Assembly: GCF_014850975.1 (NCBI RefSeq)
Contig: NZ_JACXST010000003.1
Span: forward strand, 310,001-374,000
Direction: 5' to 3'
DNA: 64,000 nucleotides
DNA from: Methylomonas fluvii
GTDB taxonomy: Bacteria; Pseudomonadota; Gammaproteobacteria; Methylococcales; Methylomonadaceae
The notes beneath the pieces are model-generated. The model did not search any database. It worked only from the letters and a program-made list of their open reading frames with translations, and was not told where the DNA came from. The translations under genes were made by a program, and so were the position numbers. How positions within the stretch are numbered: the stretch's first letter is position 1; each line of letters starts with the position of its first letter. Below are positions 45,710-55,511 of this stretch, one piece after another.

Positions 45710-46088
45710 GCAATCCTGATGCCAGTTTAATGAATCTTGTGATGGCTATTTATAAAAAACATTTATAAACAGTGTCTTACGCTGGTTTACTGTAAATCTG
45801 ATTTTGGGGGAATTAGCGGGTGCATCCTGCTTGCATAAAAAACGATGCACTCTATTGATTCGGATGTGCTTTTTTTGCACATGCGTGGTGCGCACCGTAA
45901 TGGGGAGGCTCAGCGAGATAGGCGAAAGAATTAGCGGTATTGCGAGGGTAGCGAGGCGGCGTTACAGGATTGGGCGGGCAAATATAGGCTTGCAAGCCGT
46001 GGCGAATGATTCCCGCCGTCTACGAAACAGAGTAGGATGCAGCCAGTGTTAGGTTGACGAGTCAATCGAATTTAAGCCGGGGCGGATT
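45710..46088. other. Divergent intergenic region upstream of the nitrate operon
   Basis: About 380 non-coding bases. An ATGTGC-TTTTTTT-GCACAT palindrome sits at 45864-45882 and an AT-rich stretch at 45740-45790. A promoter for the nitrate leader must lie here. I could not find a convincing sigma-54 -24/-12 pair in the expected orientation. Confidence 0.45.
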
Positions 46089-46631
46089 ATGAAATACATC
46101 GTAAAACAAATTGCCGATGACTTTATCTTAGAGGAAATGGAGCAGGCCAGGAAGCAGTTTGTCGAGGCGCTGAATTACACCATGGAAAGCGCCACGATTT
46201 TTTTCGATAAAAATCCCACCAATCCGCTGGATTTTTTTATCGCCTACGATTTTCAACAAAAGCACGGCGATCCGGTGGTGTACGGGTTTAATTTGCGGGA
46301 TGAAATGATCCGAATTTTCAATTTGGACGACAACAAAACCCATTCATCTAAATTAGCCTTGGCAATCAGCCAACAGCTAAAAAAACTGGCCGAGGAACTT
46401 GAAGAGCGTTACGACCCGGAACCCACCAAGACCATCGCCGAAACCCAAGAGAAAAAAGACACGCAATATGCCAGCAGCATTAATCGGTCTTATCGCGATG
46501 TACTCAGAGAAGCGAAAGAACACGACCGGGCCGAGCAATTGCGGAAAGCCGAGGCAGAGACTGCGGCGGCAGACGACGGCTATCAACGCCATACGATTTT
46601 ACTCGGCAGTAAAAGCGCGGCTAAATCCTAA
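46089..46631 (+). CDS. Hypothetical acidic coiled-coil-rich cytoplasmic protein
   Basis: This 180-aa protein has no signal peptide. Residues 1-95 form a mixed domain (MKYIVKQIADDFILEEMEQA, FFIAYDFQQKHGDPVVYGFN). Residues 95-180 are highly charged, with predicted helix (SQQLKKLAEELEERYDPEPT, EAKEHDRAEQLRKAEAETAA), and a basic tail. No family is recognised. GGGGCGG precedes the ATG at 46089. It is divergent from the nitrate operon, but nothing in the sequence ties it to nitrate. Confidence 0.55.
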   Translation: MKYIVKQIADDFILEEMEQARKQFVEALNYTMESATIFFDKNPTNPLDFFIAYDFQQKHGDPVVYGFNLRDEMIRIFNLDDNKTHSSKLALAISQQLKKLAEELEERYDPEPTKTIAETQEKKDTQYASSINRSYRDVLREAKEHDRAEQLRKAEAETAAADDGYQRHTILLGSKSAAKS

Positions 46632-46825
46632 GCCCAGCCCGTAAATATCGTCGCTCCCGCGCAGTTCGACATTCGCAATCCAACGGCTCCGGGATTCGCG
46701 GGGCAGCCCGATTAGTAAGCTTATCTGCCATATCATCAAACCCGAGAAGGACAGCCCAATCGCTGGTTGTGCGTGGATTTATCCTCACCGGATCTAGTGC
46801 TCCGTTTGGCAAGTATGCTCTGCCT

Positions 46826-47002
46826 TTATACCGACAGCATCCAACCGTTTGCGTAAAAAATCTCAAACTCCCGGAACGGCACAAAGAATCTGCCGAATTT
46901 GATTTTGCCTGTCCCGGCTTCATTCAGATCGGCGACGGTGCCGTCGCCATACCAGTTACTGTGGATGACATCGCCGATTTGTATTTTTTCGTAGGTTTTC
47001 AT
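46826..47002 (-). CDS. Small SH3/Tudor-like hypothetical protein
   Basis: This 58-aa protein starts MKTYEKIQIGDVIHSNWYGD, followed by GTVADLNEAGTGKIKFGRF. The pattern GD-x-V/I-H-x5-G-x-G-x-V with alternating beta strands resembles small SH3-like/Tudor-like beta-barrels, as in the C-terminal domain of UvrD-type helicases. GGGGCG lies 7-8 bases upstream of the ATG at 47002. Function is unknown, and it could be a short chance frame. Confidence 0.45.
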   Translation of the reverse strand: MKTYEKIQIGDVIHSNWYGDGTVADLNEAGTGKIKFGRFFVPFREFEIFYANGWMLSV

Positions 47003-47209
47003 GACGCGCCCCTGGTTATTTAATGACAAGCAGTACTCAGCATAAAAAATGCCAAAACTAACGAATAAAAACGGGGTTTGGGGTAGTGGGTCGCCAAGCC
47101 TTACAGACTGTGGCCTGAGTACTCAAAACTTGATAGGGGCAGATACAGAAAAGCCGGTTTCCGACTGCAAACGTTACGGAAAATCGTCACCGATACGATA
47201 TTTAGTAGC

Positions 47210-48190
47210 TTATTGGCCCCATGCTGCTTTCAGACGTAGGATTTCCGGCATTATTTCCATAAATAAGGCCAGCAGGCGCGGATCGAAGTGACTGCCGGCC
47301 ATGCTCTGCATTGATTTTAAAGTCTCTTCCAGCGGCCACGGTTCTTTGTACGGACGTTTAGTGGTCAAAGCATCGAACACATCGGCAATCGCCACGATTC
47401 TGGCGGATTCCGGAATCGCCTCGCCGGCCAAACCCAGCGGGTAGCCGCTGCCGTCCCATTTTTCGTGGTGATGGTGGGCGATTTCAGCGGCCATTTTGAA
47501 GACCGGATTGTCGCTTTTGTTCAGGATGTCGTAACCAATTTGCGCATGCGATTTCATGACCGGCCATTCCGCATCATTTAAAGCTCGCGCCGCTTTCAAA
47601 ATGCCGTGCGGAATGCCGATTTTACCCGTGTCGTGGGTGGGCGCGGCCAACTCCATCATCGCCACTTGCGATGGCGTCCAGCCGGCGGCGCGGGCCAGCG
47701 CCGCCGAATACGCCGCCATCCGCCAAATGTGGTCGCCCGTGTAAGGGTCGTTATAGTGGCCGGCATCGCCGAGCATTTCGATGGCGGCGCGGGCGAGTTG
47801 GTCCAGCTCGTCTACTCGCACCAGCGATAAATGGGTTTGCACCCTGCGCAGCACGATGGGGCCGGAGACCGGTTTTTGGATGTAATCGACCGCGCCAACA
47901 TCGAAACCGCGCGCTTCGTTTTCCATTTCGCCCATCGCCGTGACGAAAATCACCGGGATTTTCGCGGTCAACGGATCGACTTTTAACTGCGTGCACACTT
48001 GGTAGCCGTCCATGTTCGGCATCATGATGTCCAGCAGAATAATGTCGGGTTGATGTTCCCGGGCGGCGGCCAGGGCTTTTTCGCCGTTGATGGCAAACAG
48101 CAATTCGAAACGGTCCTTGAGTATTTGCTGCAGCACTTTCAAATTGTTCGGCTCGTCGTCGACCAGCAATACTTTGTAGCTGTCTTTCAT
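47210..48190 (-). CDS. Response regulator with HD-GYP c-di-GMP phosphodiesterase domain (RpfG-like)
   Basis: This 326-aa cytoplasmic protein has a receiver domain (1-120) with DDEPNNLKVLQ, phosphoacceptor Asp in IILLDIMMPNMDG and a Lys in DYIQKP. An HD-GYP domain follows (about 140-320), with the HD metal pair in APTHDTGKIGIP, AEIAHHHHEKWDGSGYP carrying the GYP motif, and IADVFDALTTKRPYK. All listed catalytic residues are present, so it should degrade c-di-GMP when phosphorylated. It starts three bases after the hybrid kinase gene, its probable partner. Confidence 0.92.
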   Translation of the reverse strand: MKDSYKVLLVDDEPNNLKVLQQILKDRFELLFAINGEKALAAAREHQPDIILLDIMMPNMDGYQVCTQLKVDPLTAKIPVIFVTAMGEMENEARGFDVGAVDYIQKPVSGPIVLRRVQTHLSLVRVDELDQLARAAIEMLGDAGHYNDPYTGDHIWRMAAYSAALARAAGWTPSQVAMMELAAPTHDTGKIGIPHGILKAARALNDAEWPVMKSHAQIGYDILNKSDNPVFKMAAEIAHHHHEKWDGSGYPLGLAGEAIPESARIVAIADVFDALTTKRPYKEPWPLEETLKSMQSMAGSHFDPRLLALFMEIMPEILRLKAAWGQ

Positions 48191-48193
48191 GGC

Positions 48194-51100
48194 TTATTCC
48201 TTAAACGTGATCGCTAATTTATCCGCCAAGCGTTCAACTTGGATTTTCGCGGCGTCGAAATCGAAACTATCCACTGCAAAGCGGATAGCTTTCAGTTCGG
48301 TCGAGTCCAGAAACGCGCTCAGTTGCTGCAAAATCGGCTCAACGTGGTCCGGATTCAAAGCGTCCAGTGTGCAGTGCAATTGCTGTAACAGACGGCCGAC
48401 CTGCTCGGCATCGAAGGCTACTGCTACATCAGGAGCCGGTTGGGTTGGCAATCTTAGTTGGTGTATGGCGGTAGCTGAGGCGCTTAGCGCAGCGTCCAGC
48501 GTCTTGATCAATTCCTTGATATTTTGCAGGTCGCCGGTTTTGAATTGCGCGTCAACCTCGGTCGCCAGACCAGCGATAACGGGTAAGGCCAGATTGCCGG
48601 CCACGCCTTTTAAAGCATGGGCGATGCGCCGGACCGCTTCGAGATTCTCCGGGTGCTCTTGTAGATTGCGTAGTAATTTGGCGCCGTCCGCGCCATGTTG
48701 CTCGGCAAAATTTAATAAGGCATCGGCGTAAATCAATGGATCCAGCCAGGTGGTCAAGCCTTTTTCGTAATCCGCGACGCCGGCCAACGGCGTGAAGTCC
48801 ACGGCAACTTTCGGCGGTTCGGCGATGCTGAGGCCGGTATTGGCAATGCCTTGGCCTTTGGGCACCAGTCTTTCCATTTGCGTCAATAAGTCATCGACAT
48901 CGATAGGTTTGCCGACAATGGTGTCTATGCCGGCATCCAGCGATTCGCGGCGTTCATGGCTCAACACGCTGGCGGTCAGGGCCAGAATCGGGATATGGCT
49001 GCCGCCGGGTTTTTCCAGTTCGCGAATTTGCCGGGTGGCGGCGATACCGTCCAGCACCGGCATTTGCAGGTCCATCAGAATCAAGTCGTAGTCGCCGCTT
49101 TGAAAGGCGTCCACCGCTTCCTGGCCGTTTTTAACCCAACTGACTTGATGGCCCTGCTGCTCCAGGCGCAAGCGCGCCAGCGTGGCGTTGGCTTCTATGT
49201 CCTCGGCCAGTAATACCTTGAAGCGGCGTGGGGAGAAATAAGCCACGTTATGCACAGAGCTGACATCGTACAGGCAGTTTTCCGCGTTGGCCGATTCCGG
49301 CATATGTACGGTGAAATGAAACACCGAGCCGACACCCGCCTGGCTTTCTACCCAAATCCGGCCGCCCATCATCTCGACAATTTGTTTGCTGATGGTGGTA
49401 CCCAGGCCGGTCCCGCCGAAACGGCGGCTGGTGGTGGCATCGGCTTGCGAGAACGATTCGAAGATGTGTTCGGTTTGTTCCGGGGTCATGCCGATGCCGG
49501 TGTCGCTAATGGCAAAATGCAACATTTCGACGCCTTCCGCGCGGGTGATGGTAACGCCTATGCTGCCGGTATCGGTGAACTTTACCGAGTTGCCAACCAG
49601 ATTCAAAATCACCTGCCGCAAGCGGTTCGGGTCGCCGACGAAATGCGTGGGCAAGCCGGCTTCTATCGCCAAATCGATGCGCAAGCCTTTTTCGGCGGCG
49701 CGCAAACCCATGATCTGCAATGCCTCTTGCACCGCAAACGGCAGATTGAAACAAACCGACTCCAGCTCCACCTTACCGGCTTCTATTTTGGAAAAGTCCA
49801 GAATGTCGTTAATCACACTCAGCAGATGCCGGCCGGAACTGAGGATGGTTTTTATATGGCCGCGCGTATCACCGGCTAGGGTTTGATCTTGCAAGGCAAC
49901 TTCGGCAAAGCCGATGACGGTATTCATCGGCGTGCGGATTTCGTGGCTCATGTTAGCCAGGAAATTGGCCTTGGCTTTGGCGGCTGCCTCGGCGGCTTCC
50001 TTAGCAAGTCTCAATTCCTGCTCGGCTTGTTTTTGCAGGCTGATGTCGGAAATAAAGCCGACAAATAGATGCCGACCTTCCGAGATAATGCCGTGACCAA
50101 CTGCCAAATTGGCGGGAAAGCGGCTGCCGTCTTTGCGTTGGGCGATGACTTCCCGCTCGATGCCGAGGATTTTGGCCTGATGGGTCGCCAAGAAATGTTG
50201 AATGTAACTGTCGTGCGCGGAGGCATCGGGTTCCGGCATTAGTAGCGAGACATTTTTACCGACGATTTCGGCGCTGCTCCAGCCGAACAGTTTTTCGGCG
50301 GCGGGATTGAACATCCGAATCAGCCCGCTACTGTCGATGGAAATCACGCCGTTCACCGCAGTTTGCACGATGGCTTTAACTTCCGTAGTAGCCATCGCCA
50401 CCAGTTCTTCCAGATGTTCGCGGTATTTCAACAACTCCTCTTCCGCCGCCTTGCGTTCGGTGATATCGGTGATGGAACCGACCATCCGCACCGGCCGGCC
50501 CTCGGCGTCGCGCAACGCATCCCCCCGATCCAGCACCCAACGGTAGCTGCCGTCCTTGTGCCGTAAACGCAGTTCGGCGGTGTAACGCTCGTTATGTTCC
50601 AAGTGTTTGCGAAACGCTTCGCTGGCGCGGGCTTTATCGTCGGGATGGATTAATTCGAAGAAAATCGATTCCACGTTAGGCAATTCACCATCGGCATACC
50701 CGAGAATCTTGTTCCAGCGCGGCGATAAATAGTATTCGTGATGCACAATGTCCCAGTCCCAGATGCCGTCGTTAACAGCCCGCTCTGCAAGCATATAGCG
50801 TTCCTCGCTCGTGCGTAGGGCTTGGGTGCGCTCGGCGACTTTTGCTTCCAGATTATGCTGGGCATCGGCCAGGGCATCGGTCATGTGATTGAAGGAACTG
50901 GCCAGTTCGGCGATTTCATCAAGACCGCTGACTGCGGCGCGCACCGACAAGTCGCCGTCGCGGATGCGTCTGGCGGTGCTGGTCAGGCGTGAGATAGGCC
51001 GGACGATACGTCTGGCCAGGGCGTTGGCGATTATCGTCGTCAAGCCAACAAACACCAGCACGGTGATCAGCATCTGTTTTTCCAGGCGTTGAATCGGGGC

Positions 51101-51883
51101 CAGCGCCTCGGCCTGTTCGATATGCGCCATGATGCAGCCGCCGCCGGTTTCCGGAATAGTGCGGAAACCATGAATAACCGCACGCTCACGGTAATCGCTG
51201 TCCATCATTTCCGCATTTTGCCGGGCCAGGCAGCTTTGCATCGCTTGCGCAGCGATGGGGTGGCTGTTGCCTTGTCGGCTGGCATAGCGCGGTTTGGTAA
51301 CAAAAAAACCGCTACTGTCGGCCAAGAAAGATTCGCCGGATTTACCCAGGTCGGGGTGAGCCGCAAAAATATTTTGAATCAGGCTAACCGGATAGCTGAC
51401 CAACAATTGCCAGGGCAGTTTGGCATCTTTGGCAATCACATAATAAAAACGTGGCTGTTCCGGAACAGGTTTGCTGAAGTCGGCCAGTTGTCCTGGTTGA
51501 AAATCGTTTAAATCGGCAAGTGCGACGGGTTGCTCGCCGACGCTGACCGTGCCGGAATGGGTGTCGCGGCGAAAAAAAACCGCGCCGGCGGCACCTTCGG
51601 TGAGTAAATAGTCGTTCAAGAAATTAGCGGCGCAGGCGCGATTCAATTGCTCCGCCGCCACGCATTTCATTAGCACTTCGGCCAGGAAGGCGTGGGCACG
51701 GGTGTCGGCACGTTCCAGCACTAGTTTGAGTTGTTCATGGCGGCTTTCCGCCACGCGGCTGACAATCTTAATGCGATCCGTGCGGATATTGTCGGTGGCA
51801 AACCGATAGGCCATGTAACCGACCGATAAAGTCGGTAACAGGATCAACAGCAACAGCAGAGCAATCAGGCGTTTTTGCAGCAT
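48194..51883 (-). CDS. Membrane hybrid sensor histidine kinase with receiver and Hpt domains
   Basis: This protein has about 1229 residues if started at ATG 51883, which follows GAGG; the frame extends seven codons further. Domains in order are TM1 (LIALLLLLILLPTLSVGYMA), a periplasmic Cache-like sensor of about 240 aa, TM2 (LITVLVFVGLTTIIA), HAMP (RRIVRPISRLTSTARRIRDG), two PAS domains (about 370-620), HisKA with His in FLANMSHEIRTPMN, and HATPase (VILNLVGNSVKFTDTG). A receiver with Asp in ILMDLQMPVLDG and a C-terminal Hpt with His in IAHALKGVAGNLA complete it. A full His-Asp-His relay is thus present, probably ending at the HD-GYP regulator encoded next. Confidence 0.92.
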   Translation of the reverse strand: MLQKRLIALLLLLILLPTLSVGYMAYRFATDNIRTDRIKIVSRVAESRHEQLKLVLERADTRAHAFLAEVLMKCVAAEQLNRACAANFLNDYLLTEGAAGAVFFRRDTHSGTVSVGEQPVALADLNDFQPGQLADFSKPVPEQPRFYYVIAKDAKLPWQLLVSYPVSLIQNIFAAHPDLGKSGESFLADSSGFFVTKPRYASRQGNSHPIAAQAMQSCLARQNAEMMDSDYRERAVIHGFRTIPETGGGCIMAHIEQAEALAPIQRLEKQMLITVLVFVGLTTIIANALARRIVRPISRLTSTARRIRDGDLSVRAAVSGLDEIAELASSFNHMTDALADAQHNLEAKVAERTQALRTSEERYMLAERAVNDGIWDWDIVHHEYYLSPRWNKILGYADGELPNVESIFFELIHPDDKARASEAFRKHLEHNERYTAELRLRHKDGSYRWVLDRGDALRDAEGRPVRMVGSITDITERKAAEEELLKYREHLEELVAMATTEVKAIVQTAVNGVISIDSSGLIRMFNPAAEKLFGWSSAEIVGKNVSLLMPEPDASAHDSYIQHFLATHQAKILGIEREVIAQRKDGSRFPANLAVGHGIISEGRHLFVGFISDISLQKQAEQELRLAKEAAEAAAKAKANFLANMSHEIRTPMNTVIGFAEVALQDQTLAGDTRGHIKTILSSGRHLLSVINDILDFSKIEAGKVELESVCFNLPFAVQEALQIMGLRAAEKGLRIDLAIEAGLPTHFVGDPNRLRQVILNLVGNSVKFTDTGSIGVTITRAEGVEMLHFAISDTGIGMTPEQTEHIFESFSQADATTSRRFGGTGLGTTISKQIVEMMGGRIWVESQAGVGSVFHFTVHMPESANAENCLYDVSSVHNVAYFSPRRFKVLLAEDIEANATLARLRLEQQGHQVSWVKNGQEAVDAFQSGDYDLILMDLQMPVLDGIAATRQIRELEKPGGSHIPILALTASVLSHERRESLDAGIDTIVGKPIDVDDLLTQMERLVPKGQGIANTGLSIAEPPKVAVDFTPLAGVADYEKGLTTWLDPLIYADALLNFAEQHGADGAKLLRNLQEHPENLEAVRRIAHALKGVAGNLALPVIAGLATEVDAQFKTGDLQNIKELIKTLDAALSASATAIHQLRLPTQPAPDVAVAFDAEQVGRLLQQLHCTLDALNPDHVEPILQQLSAFLDSTELKAIRFAVDSFDFDAAKIQVERLADKLAITFKE

Positions 51884-52320
51884 GTTGGGCCTCAATGTTG
51901 GCAAGCAGGTCAGCCGACGTTATGCCATGGATGGTGGCGTTGCGGCAATACCTTACGCCAATCGACACCTTCATGAGGTTAAGATTCCTTGGGGCAGGGA
52001 ATTGTCAAATGGCAGTGGTAGGGAAGTCTCGGAACCGAAGAGCCAATCTTGTGATTAACCCTAAGCTCAAACATCGTTTCCCCAAGGTGGTTGTCGCAAA
52101 AGCCAACACAGAACCCTCTATCTTCGGGAGAGGGCAGGGTGAGGGTATGCAGATCAATGCTGTATATCCCCCTCACCCCAACCCTCTCCCGCGAGGAGAG
52201 GGAGGACTGCCGATGCAGGTGGGAGACCTGTTGCCTGGATTCGCTTGGTGGTCTACCGGCGCTCACTTTCGAGGAAATGATAGCTTCAGGGAGTCTAAGA
52301 GTCAGGTGCAGCAGTTAAAC
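51884..52320. other. Intergenic region with REP units
   Basis: About 440 bases lie between the kinase gene start and the end of the next minus-strand gene. The only clear structure is the REP inverted pair at 52114-52202. No gene is supported. Confidence 0.6.
52114..52202. repeat. Inverted pair of REP-like units
   Basis: The units CCCTCTATCTTCGGGAGAGG onward (52114-52145) and CCCTCACCCCAACCCTCTCC onward (52170-52202) are inverted copies of the element found between mxaG and mxaI. Each has an internal CTCTCCC/GAGAGGG-type hairpin. Confidence 0.8.
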
Positions 52321-53259
52321 TTATTTGCGCAAAGCATTAAAAAAACTACACTCGGGCGCGCCGCCGTTGTTCTCGAAAAACCCAAAGCAATCGTTAAACC
52401 ATTTTACAAAACGGTCGGCATGCTCGGCGCTGCCGATGGGATATTGGCGCATTTTCCAGCGATTGCGGGCCGAGTCGTTACGATAGATGCCGCCGGCGTT
52501 GTAAGCGCATGCCACTTTCGGCGGATCAAAGTGGGTTTGCTTCCATTGTCCGGCGATGTAGGCGGTGCCGGCCTGAATCGAATTGCTGGGGACTAATAGC
52601 CAGGCTTTGTCGATGTCGTCTTTATTCAAGGCCGCGCGGGCGGTGGAAATTAACGTTTGCATCAAGCCCGGCGAAATTTTGTGTGGCGTAAGCACTTCGT
52701 CGATAAAGCCGGGTTCTTCGCGCACCGCGTTTTGATTGCCGGACGATTCGGTGCAGATCGTGGCGATGATGAGTTCTACAGGTACGTTTAACTCGGTAGA
52801 CCAATGCGTCAACGCACTGCCGTATTGGCTCCAGATTTTGGCAACTGTTTTCGGCTCGCCGCCGCTACCTAGTGGCGCATTGTCGTTGCCTACCAATAAG
52901 CCTTGTGCGGTTAATTGCCAGGACACGCTGTCTTGATAGGCATGCCTGGCTTTTAATTCGTCGAGTAAATCTTGACCGATGGTGGTGCTGCCGGCGTCGT
53001 TGGCGGCGGGGCGTTGCGTATTCGGGAAGCTGTCGTCCTGGAACAAACTGCTCCAGGTTAACGGGCCGACAATGCCGTCGCTGTCCAAACCGCGACTGGT
53101 TTGAAATGCCACGACGGCTGCGGAGGTTTTCGCACCGAATAGCCCGTCGGGCTGACCGACACCGTTGATCTGCAAGCTTTTTAACCGCGTTTGTACTTCA
53201 AGAACATCGCGGCCGCGCAGCATAGGCAGTTGAAATTTAAGAGGGCGACTAAAGGCCAT
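52321..53259 (-). CDS. Peptidoglycan-binding protein with lytic-transglycosylase (SLT)-like domain
   Basis: This 312-aa protein has no signal peptide. An N-terminal PG_binding_1 domain lies at about 15-75 (VLEVQTRLKSLQINGVGQPD, FGAKTSAAVVAFQ, SDGIVGPLTWSSL). The C-terminal lysozyme-like SLT domain (about 140-280) has the probable catalytic Glu in IATICTESSGNQNA, and SPGLMQTLISTARAAL and AYIAGQW as the usual later motifs. It should cleave the glycan backbone of peptidoglycan. The missing export signal resembles phage endolysins. It is the last gene of a four-gene minus-strand group, 24 bases after a lipoprotein gene. Confidence 0.82.
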   Translation of the reverse strand: MAFSRPLKFQLPMLRGRDVLEVQTRLKSLQINGVGQPDGLFGAKTSAAVVAFQTSRGLDSDGIVGPLTWSSLFQDDSFPNTQRPAANDAGSTTIGQDLLDELKARHAYQDSVSWQLTAQGLLVGNDNAPLGSGGEPKTVAKIWSQYGSALTHWSTELNVPVELIIATICTESSGNQNAVREEPGFIDEVLTPHKISPGLMQTLISTARAALNKDDIDKAWLLVPSNSIQAGTAYIAGQWKQTHFDPPKVACAYNAGGIYRNDSARNRWKMRQYPIGSAEHADRFVKWFNDCFGFFENNGGAPECSFFNALRK

Positions 53260-53283
53260 GACCTGCTCCTATCTGCTAAAGGC

Positions 53284-53949
53284 TTATGGGCAGCCGGGAA
53301 TTGACGCTTTGATCCCGGCGATGTCGTTTAACAAGCGCCGATGATGGTCGGCGTAGCGGCTTTGGGCGGCCTGCGCGGCAGCTTGACTCTCATTTTGTTG
53401 CAATTGTTTCAGCGCTTGGCAACTGCCGGTGTCGTTGATTTGGAAACGGATCGCGGCTAGTTCGGCGTTATGCAGAAAAAAGGTGGCGGCCGGTTTTAAG
53501 TCGCCGGGGGCTTGCAGAAATTCGCGGGCACAACTGTGCAGCTTTTGATTGTAAGGTGTGGCGGCGGCTGTGCTGGTTTGTTCGCTACGCAGCAAACGCA
53601 GCGACTCGCACCAATTTTCGAAATACTGGGCGCGTTTGCCTACTACGGCCTCGGCATTGGCCCAATCGGTTGTCAGGTGAATGCCTTGTTCTAGTTGCTC
53701 AGCGGCGCATTGGTAGTTTTTGACACTGTCGGTGTTTTGTTTGGCCAGTCGGTAACAGGCATCGCCTTTTAACAAATGCAGCTGATTGCAGGCCTCGTGG
53801 TCTTTGCAATCGACTTCCGCCGTAGCGATTTCCTGCCAGTTGTTTTCAGCGGCGGCTTCTTTAAAGTTTTTCAATTGCCGGGTCGCGCAGCCGGAGACTA
53901 GCAAAACCGCTACTAATAAGATCATGACCATTTTAATGTTAGGCTTCAT
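53284..53949 (-). CDS. Small lipoprotein of unknown function
   Basis: This 221-aa protein has a lipoprotein signal (MKPNIKMVMILLVAVLLVSG followed by Cys, lipobox VSGC). The helical mature part contains several cysteines (DCKDHEACNQLHLLKGDACY). The pattern LLKGDACYRLAKQ ... YQCAAEQLEQGI looks TPR-like. It overlaps the preceding membrane-protein gene by four bases and precedes the hydrolase gene. In phage-type lysis cassettes a lipoprotein in this position would be an outer-membrane spanin, but sequence support for that is lacking here. Confidence 0.6.
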   Translation of the reverse strand: MKPNIKMVMILLVAVLLVSGCATRQLKNFKEAAAENNWQEIATAEVDCKDHEACNQLHLLKGDACYRLAKQNTDSVKNYQCAAEQLEQGIHLTTDWANAEAVVGKRAQYFENWCESLRLLRSEQTSTAAATPYNQKLHSCAREFLQAPGDLKPAATFFLHNAELAAIRFQINDTGSCQALKQLQQNESQAAAQAAQSRYADHHRRLLNDIAGIKASIPGCP

Positions 53950-55292
53950 AATGCGTGGCCCTCCAGAATTTTGGTGATCATGCCGGCGACCGGTTTGTCT
54001 TCGGCTTGCAACTTCTCGGTCACCACGATCAAGCTATCCAGGTCTTTCAATGCGTCCGGGTTTTGATGCAATTTGTCCACGGCTTGTAACACCGATTCGT
54101 AACCACCGGTGCTACCGAACATGGCCGGGTCGCGGGCCAGGATCAAGGATTTCAATTCCCGGTCGGCGGCGGTGCGATGGAATTCGTCCAGGCCTTCTTC
54201 AAATTGTTCTAAGGTTTGAAAGCCGCCTAGCTCGGCGTATTTTTCGAACAAATCCGCCGAATCGGCATTGCCGATGAAATCGTTGACGGCCTCTTTCAGA
54301 AACTTGGGATTTTCCATTTGCGCCTGGAAGGCGTTACGAAATAACGGGCTTTGCCGCAGCAACATGAAGCCAGTGTTGTCGTCGACCGGTTCCAGCGTCA
54401 AACCGGCTGCCGGCGAGATCGGCATGTGTAAAATCCGGGCTTTCCATTTTTGGTAATAAATACCGGTCAATTTGACTGTACCGGCCACTACCGCGGCGAT
54501 CAATGCCGCCGGCGGCATAAAGGTGCCCAGGGTGGCACCGAAGGTTTTCACGGCGCTGCCGACGATGTCGGTTAAGGGACCGTCCTGATCGAGTGCGGTT
54601 TGCGTGTCGGTGACCGCGTGCAGTGCATCTTCGATCTTGCCTTCGCCCATCAGGCCTTTAGCGACATTCACGCCTTTTTCGACTTTGTTAGCCAGATCGA
54701 CGTATTTGCCGCCGATATCTTTGGGCAATAAACCGGCCACGGTACGGGCCATGTCGATGCCATTGCTGACGGTTTCCAGCATGGAACCGGTTTTGGATTG
54801 CTGTTGCTGGCTGACGGCTTCGTCGCGTTGAGTCGTGGCTTCGTGGGCTTGCTGCAATGCGGCGCTTTCGGAATCGCGATTTTGCCCGCGTGCGCCGAAA
54901 TAAAAGCCGATGATGGTGCCGAGGATACCGCCCAATACGTCCGGAAACTGGTTGTTGGGTAAGGCTAAAAACAGCATCGAGGCGGTGACGATCAGCATGG
55001 CGATCACGCCGCGTATCGTGCCTTCCGGCAGACCTGCCGGGCTTTGAAAGAACAGCGCCAATTGTTTTTCGCGGGTGCAGGTTTCCAGAAAGGTTTTTTG
55101 CAGATGCCGCAAATACAGCAAAAAGGCGAGCACAACTATCGCCAAGATGCCCAACGTAATTAAAAAATGAATAGATAGGGCGATGGGTTTGTCTTCGCCG
55201 TTAACGGCCGCGGTTTGGGCGACAACGGAAAGCGGGAGCAGGCTCAGCCCCGCGTAAGCCAAGGCTTTAAGTCGATATGTCGGTTTGTGCAT
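53946..55292 (-). CDS. Membrane protein with holin-like hydrophobic segments, unknown function
   Basis: This 448-aa protein has a possible signal peptide (ALAYAGLSLLPLSVVAQ), a span at about 38-60 (HFLITLGILAIVVLAFLLYL), and a pair of spans at about 92-140 (GVIAMLIVTASMLFLAL, LGGILGTIIGFYFGARGQ). A glutamine-rich coiled stretch follows, then a third hydrophobic patch (FMPPAALIAAVVAGTVKLTG) and a long helical C-terminal domain. The LPEGTIRG...GTIIGFYFGAR arrangement occurs in uncharacterised bacterial membrane proteins. I infer a membrane platform or holin-like pore. It overlaps the lipoprotein gene downstream. Confidence 0.55.
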   Translation of the reverse strand: MHKPTYRLKALAYAGLSLLPLSVVAQTAAVNGEDKPIALSIHFLITLGILAIVVLAFLLYLRHLQKTFLETCTREKQLALFFQSPAGLPEGTIRGVIAMLIVTASMLFLALPNNQFPDVLGGILGTIIGFYFGARGQNRDSESAALQQAHEATTQRDEAVSQQQQSKTGSMLETVSNGIDMARTVAGLLPKDIGGKYVDLANKVEKGVNVAKGLMGEGKIEDALHAVTDTQTALDQDGPLTDIVGSAVKTFGATLGTFMPPAALIAAVVAGTVKLTGIYYQKWKARILHMPISPAAGLTLEPVDDNTGFMLLRQSPLFRNAFQAQMENPKFLKEAVNDFIGNADSADLFEKYAELGGFQTLEQFEEGLDEFHRTAADRELKSLILARDPAMFGSTGGYESVLQAVDKLHQNPDALKDLDSLIVVTEKLQAEDKPVAGMITKILEGHAL

Positions 55293-55511
55293 AAGTCCGC
55301 CTTTTTGGTAACGATCCGGTTGATCGATTAAGGTCTCTAGTTAGGCTTGCCGGGCGGATGATATACCCGCCCCATTTGCCGGTCTATTATTCACGTTCCG
55401 CCACCGGTCAGCGTTCTTGCGTTCGTATTATAAATCCCGTTCGCCCGGAGCTTTTAGAAGGGGCTTAGAGGGGCCTAGCGCGAACGGTGTACCGTGTAAA
55501 CAGGATCGGGT

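Noticed and set aside
45740-45890. Possible sigma-54 promoter for the nitrate operon
   Set aside because: No GG-N10-GC pair with correct spacing and orientation could be fixed by eye.
46621-46923. Minus-strand open frame of 100 codons overlapping the SH3-like gene
   Set aside because: It conflicts with the better-supported 58-aa frame with a ribosome site, and no family is recognised.
53284-53949. Calling the lipoprotein an outer-membrane spanin
   Set aside because: It is far longer than typical o-spanins and TPR-like, so only the gene order suggests this.
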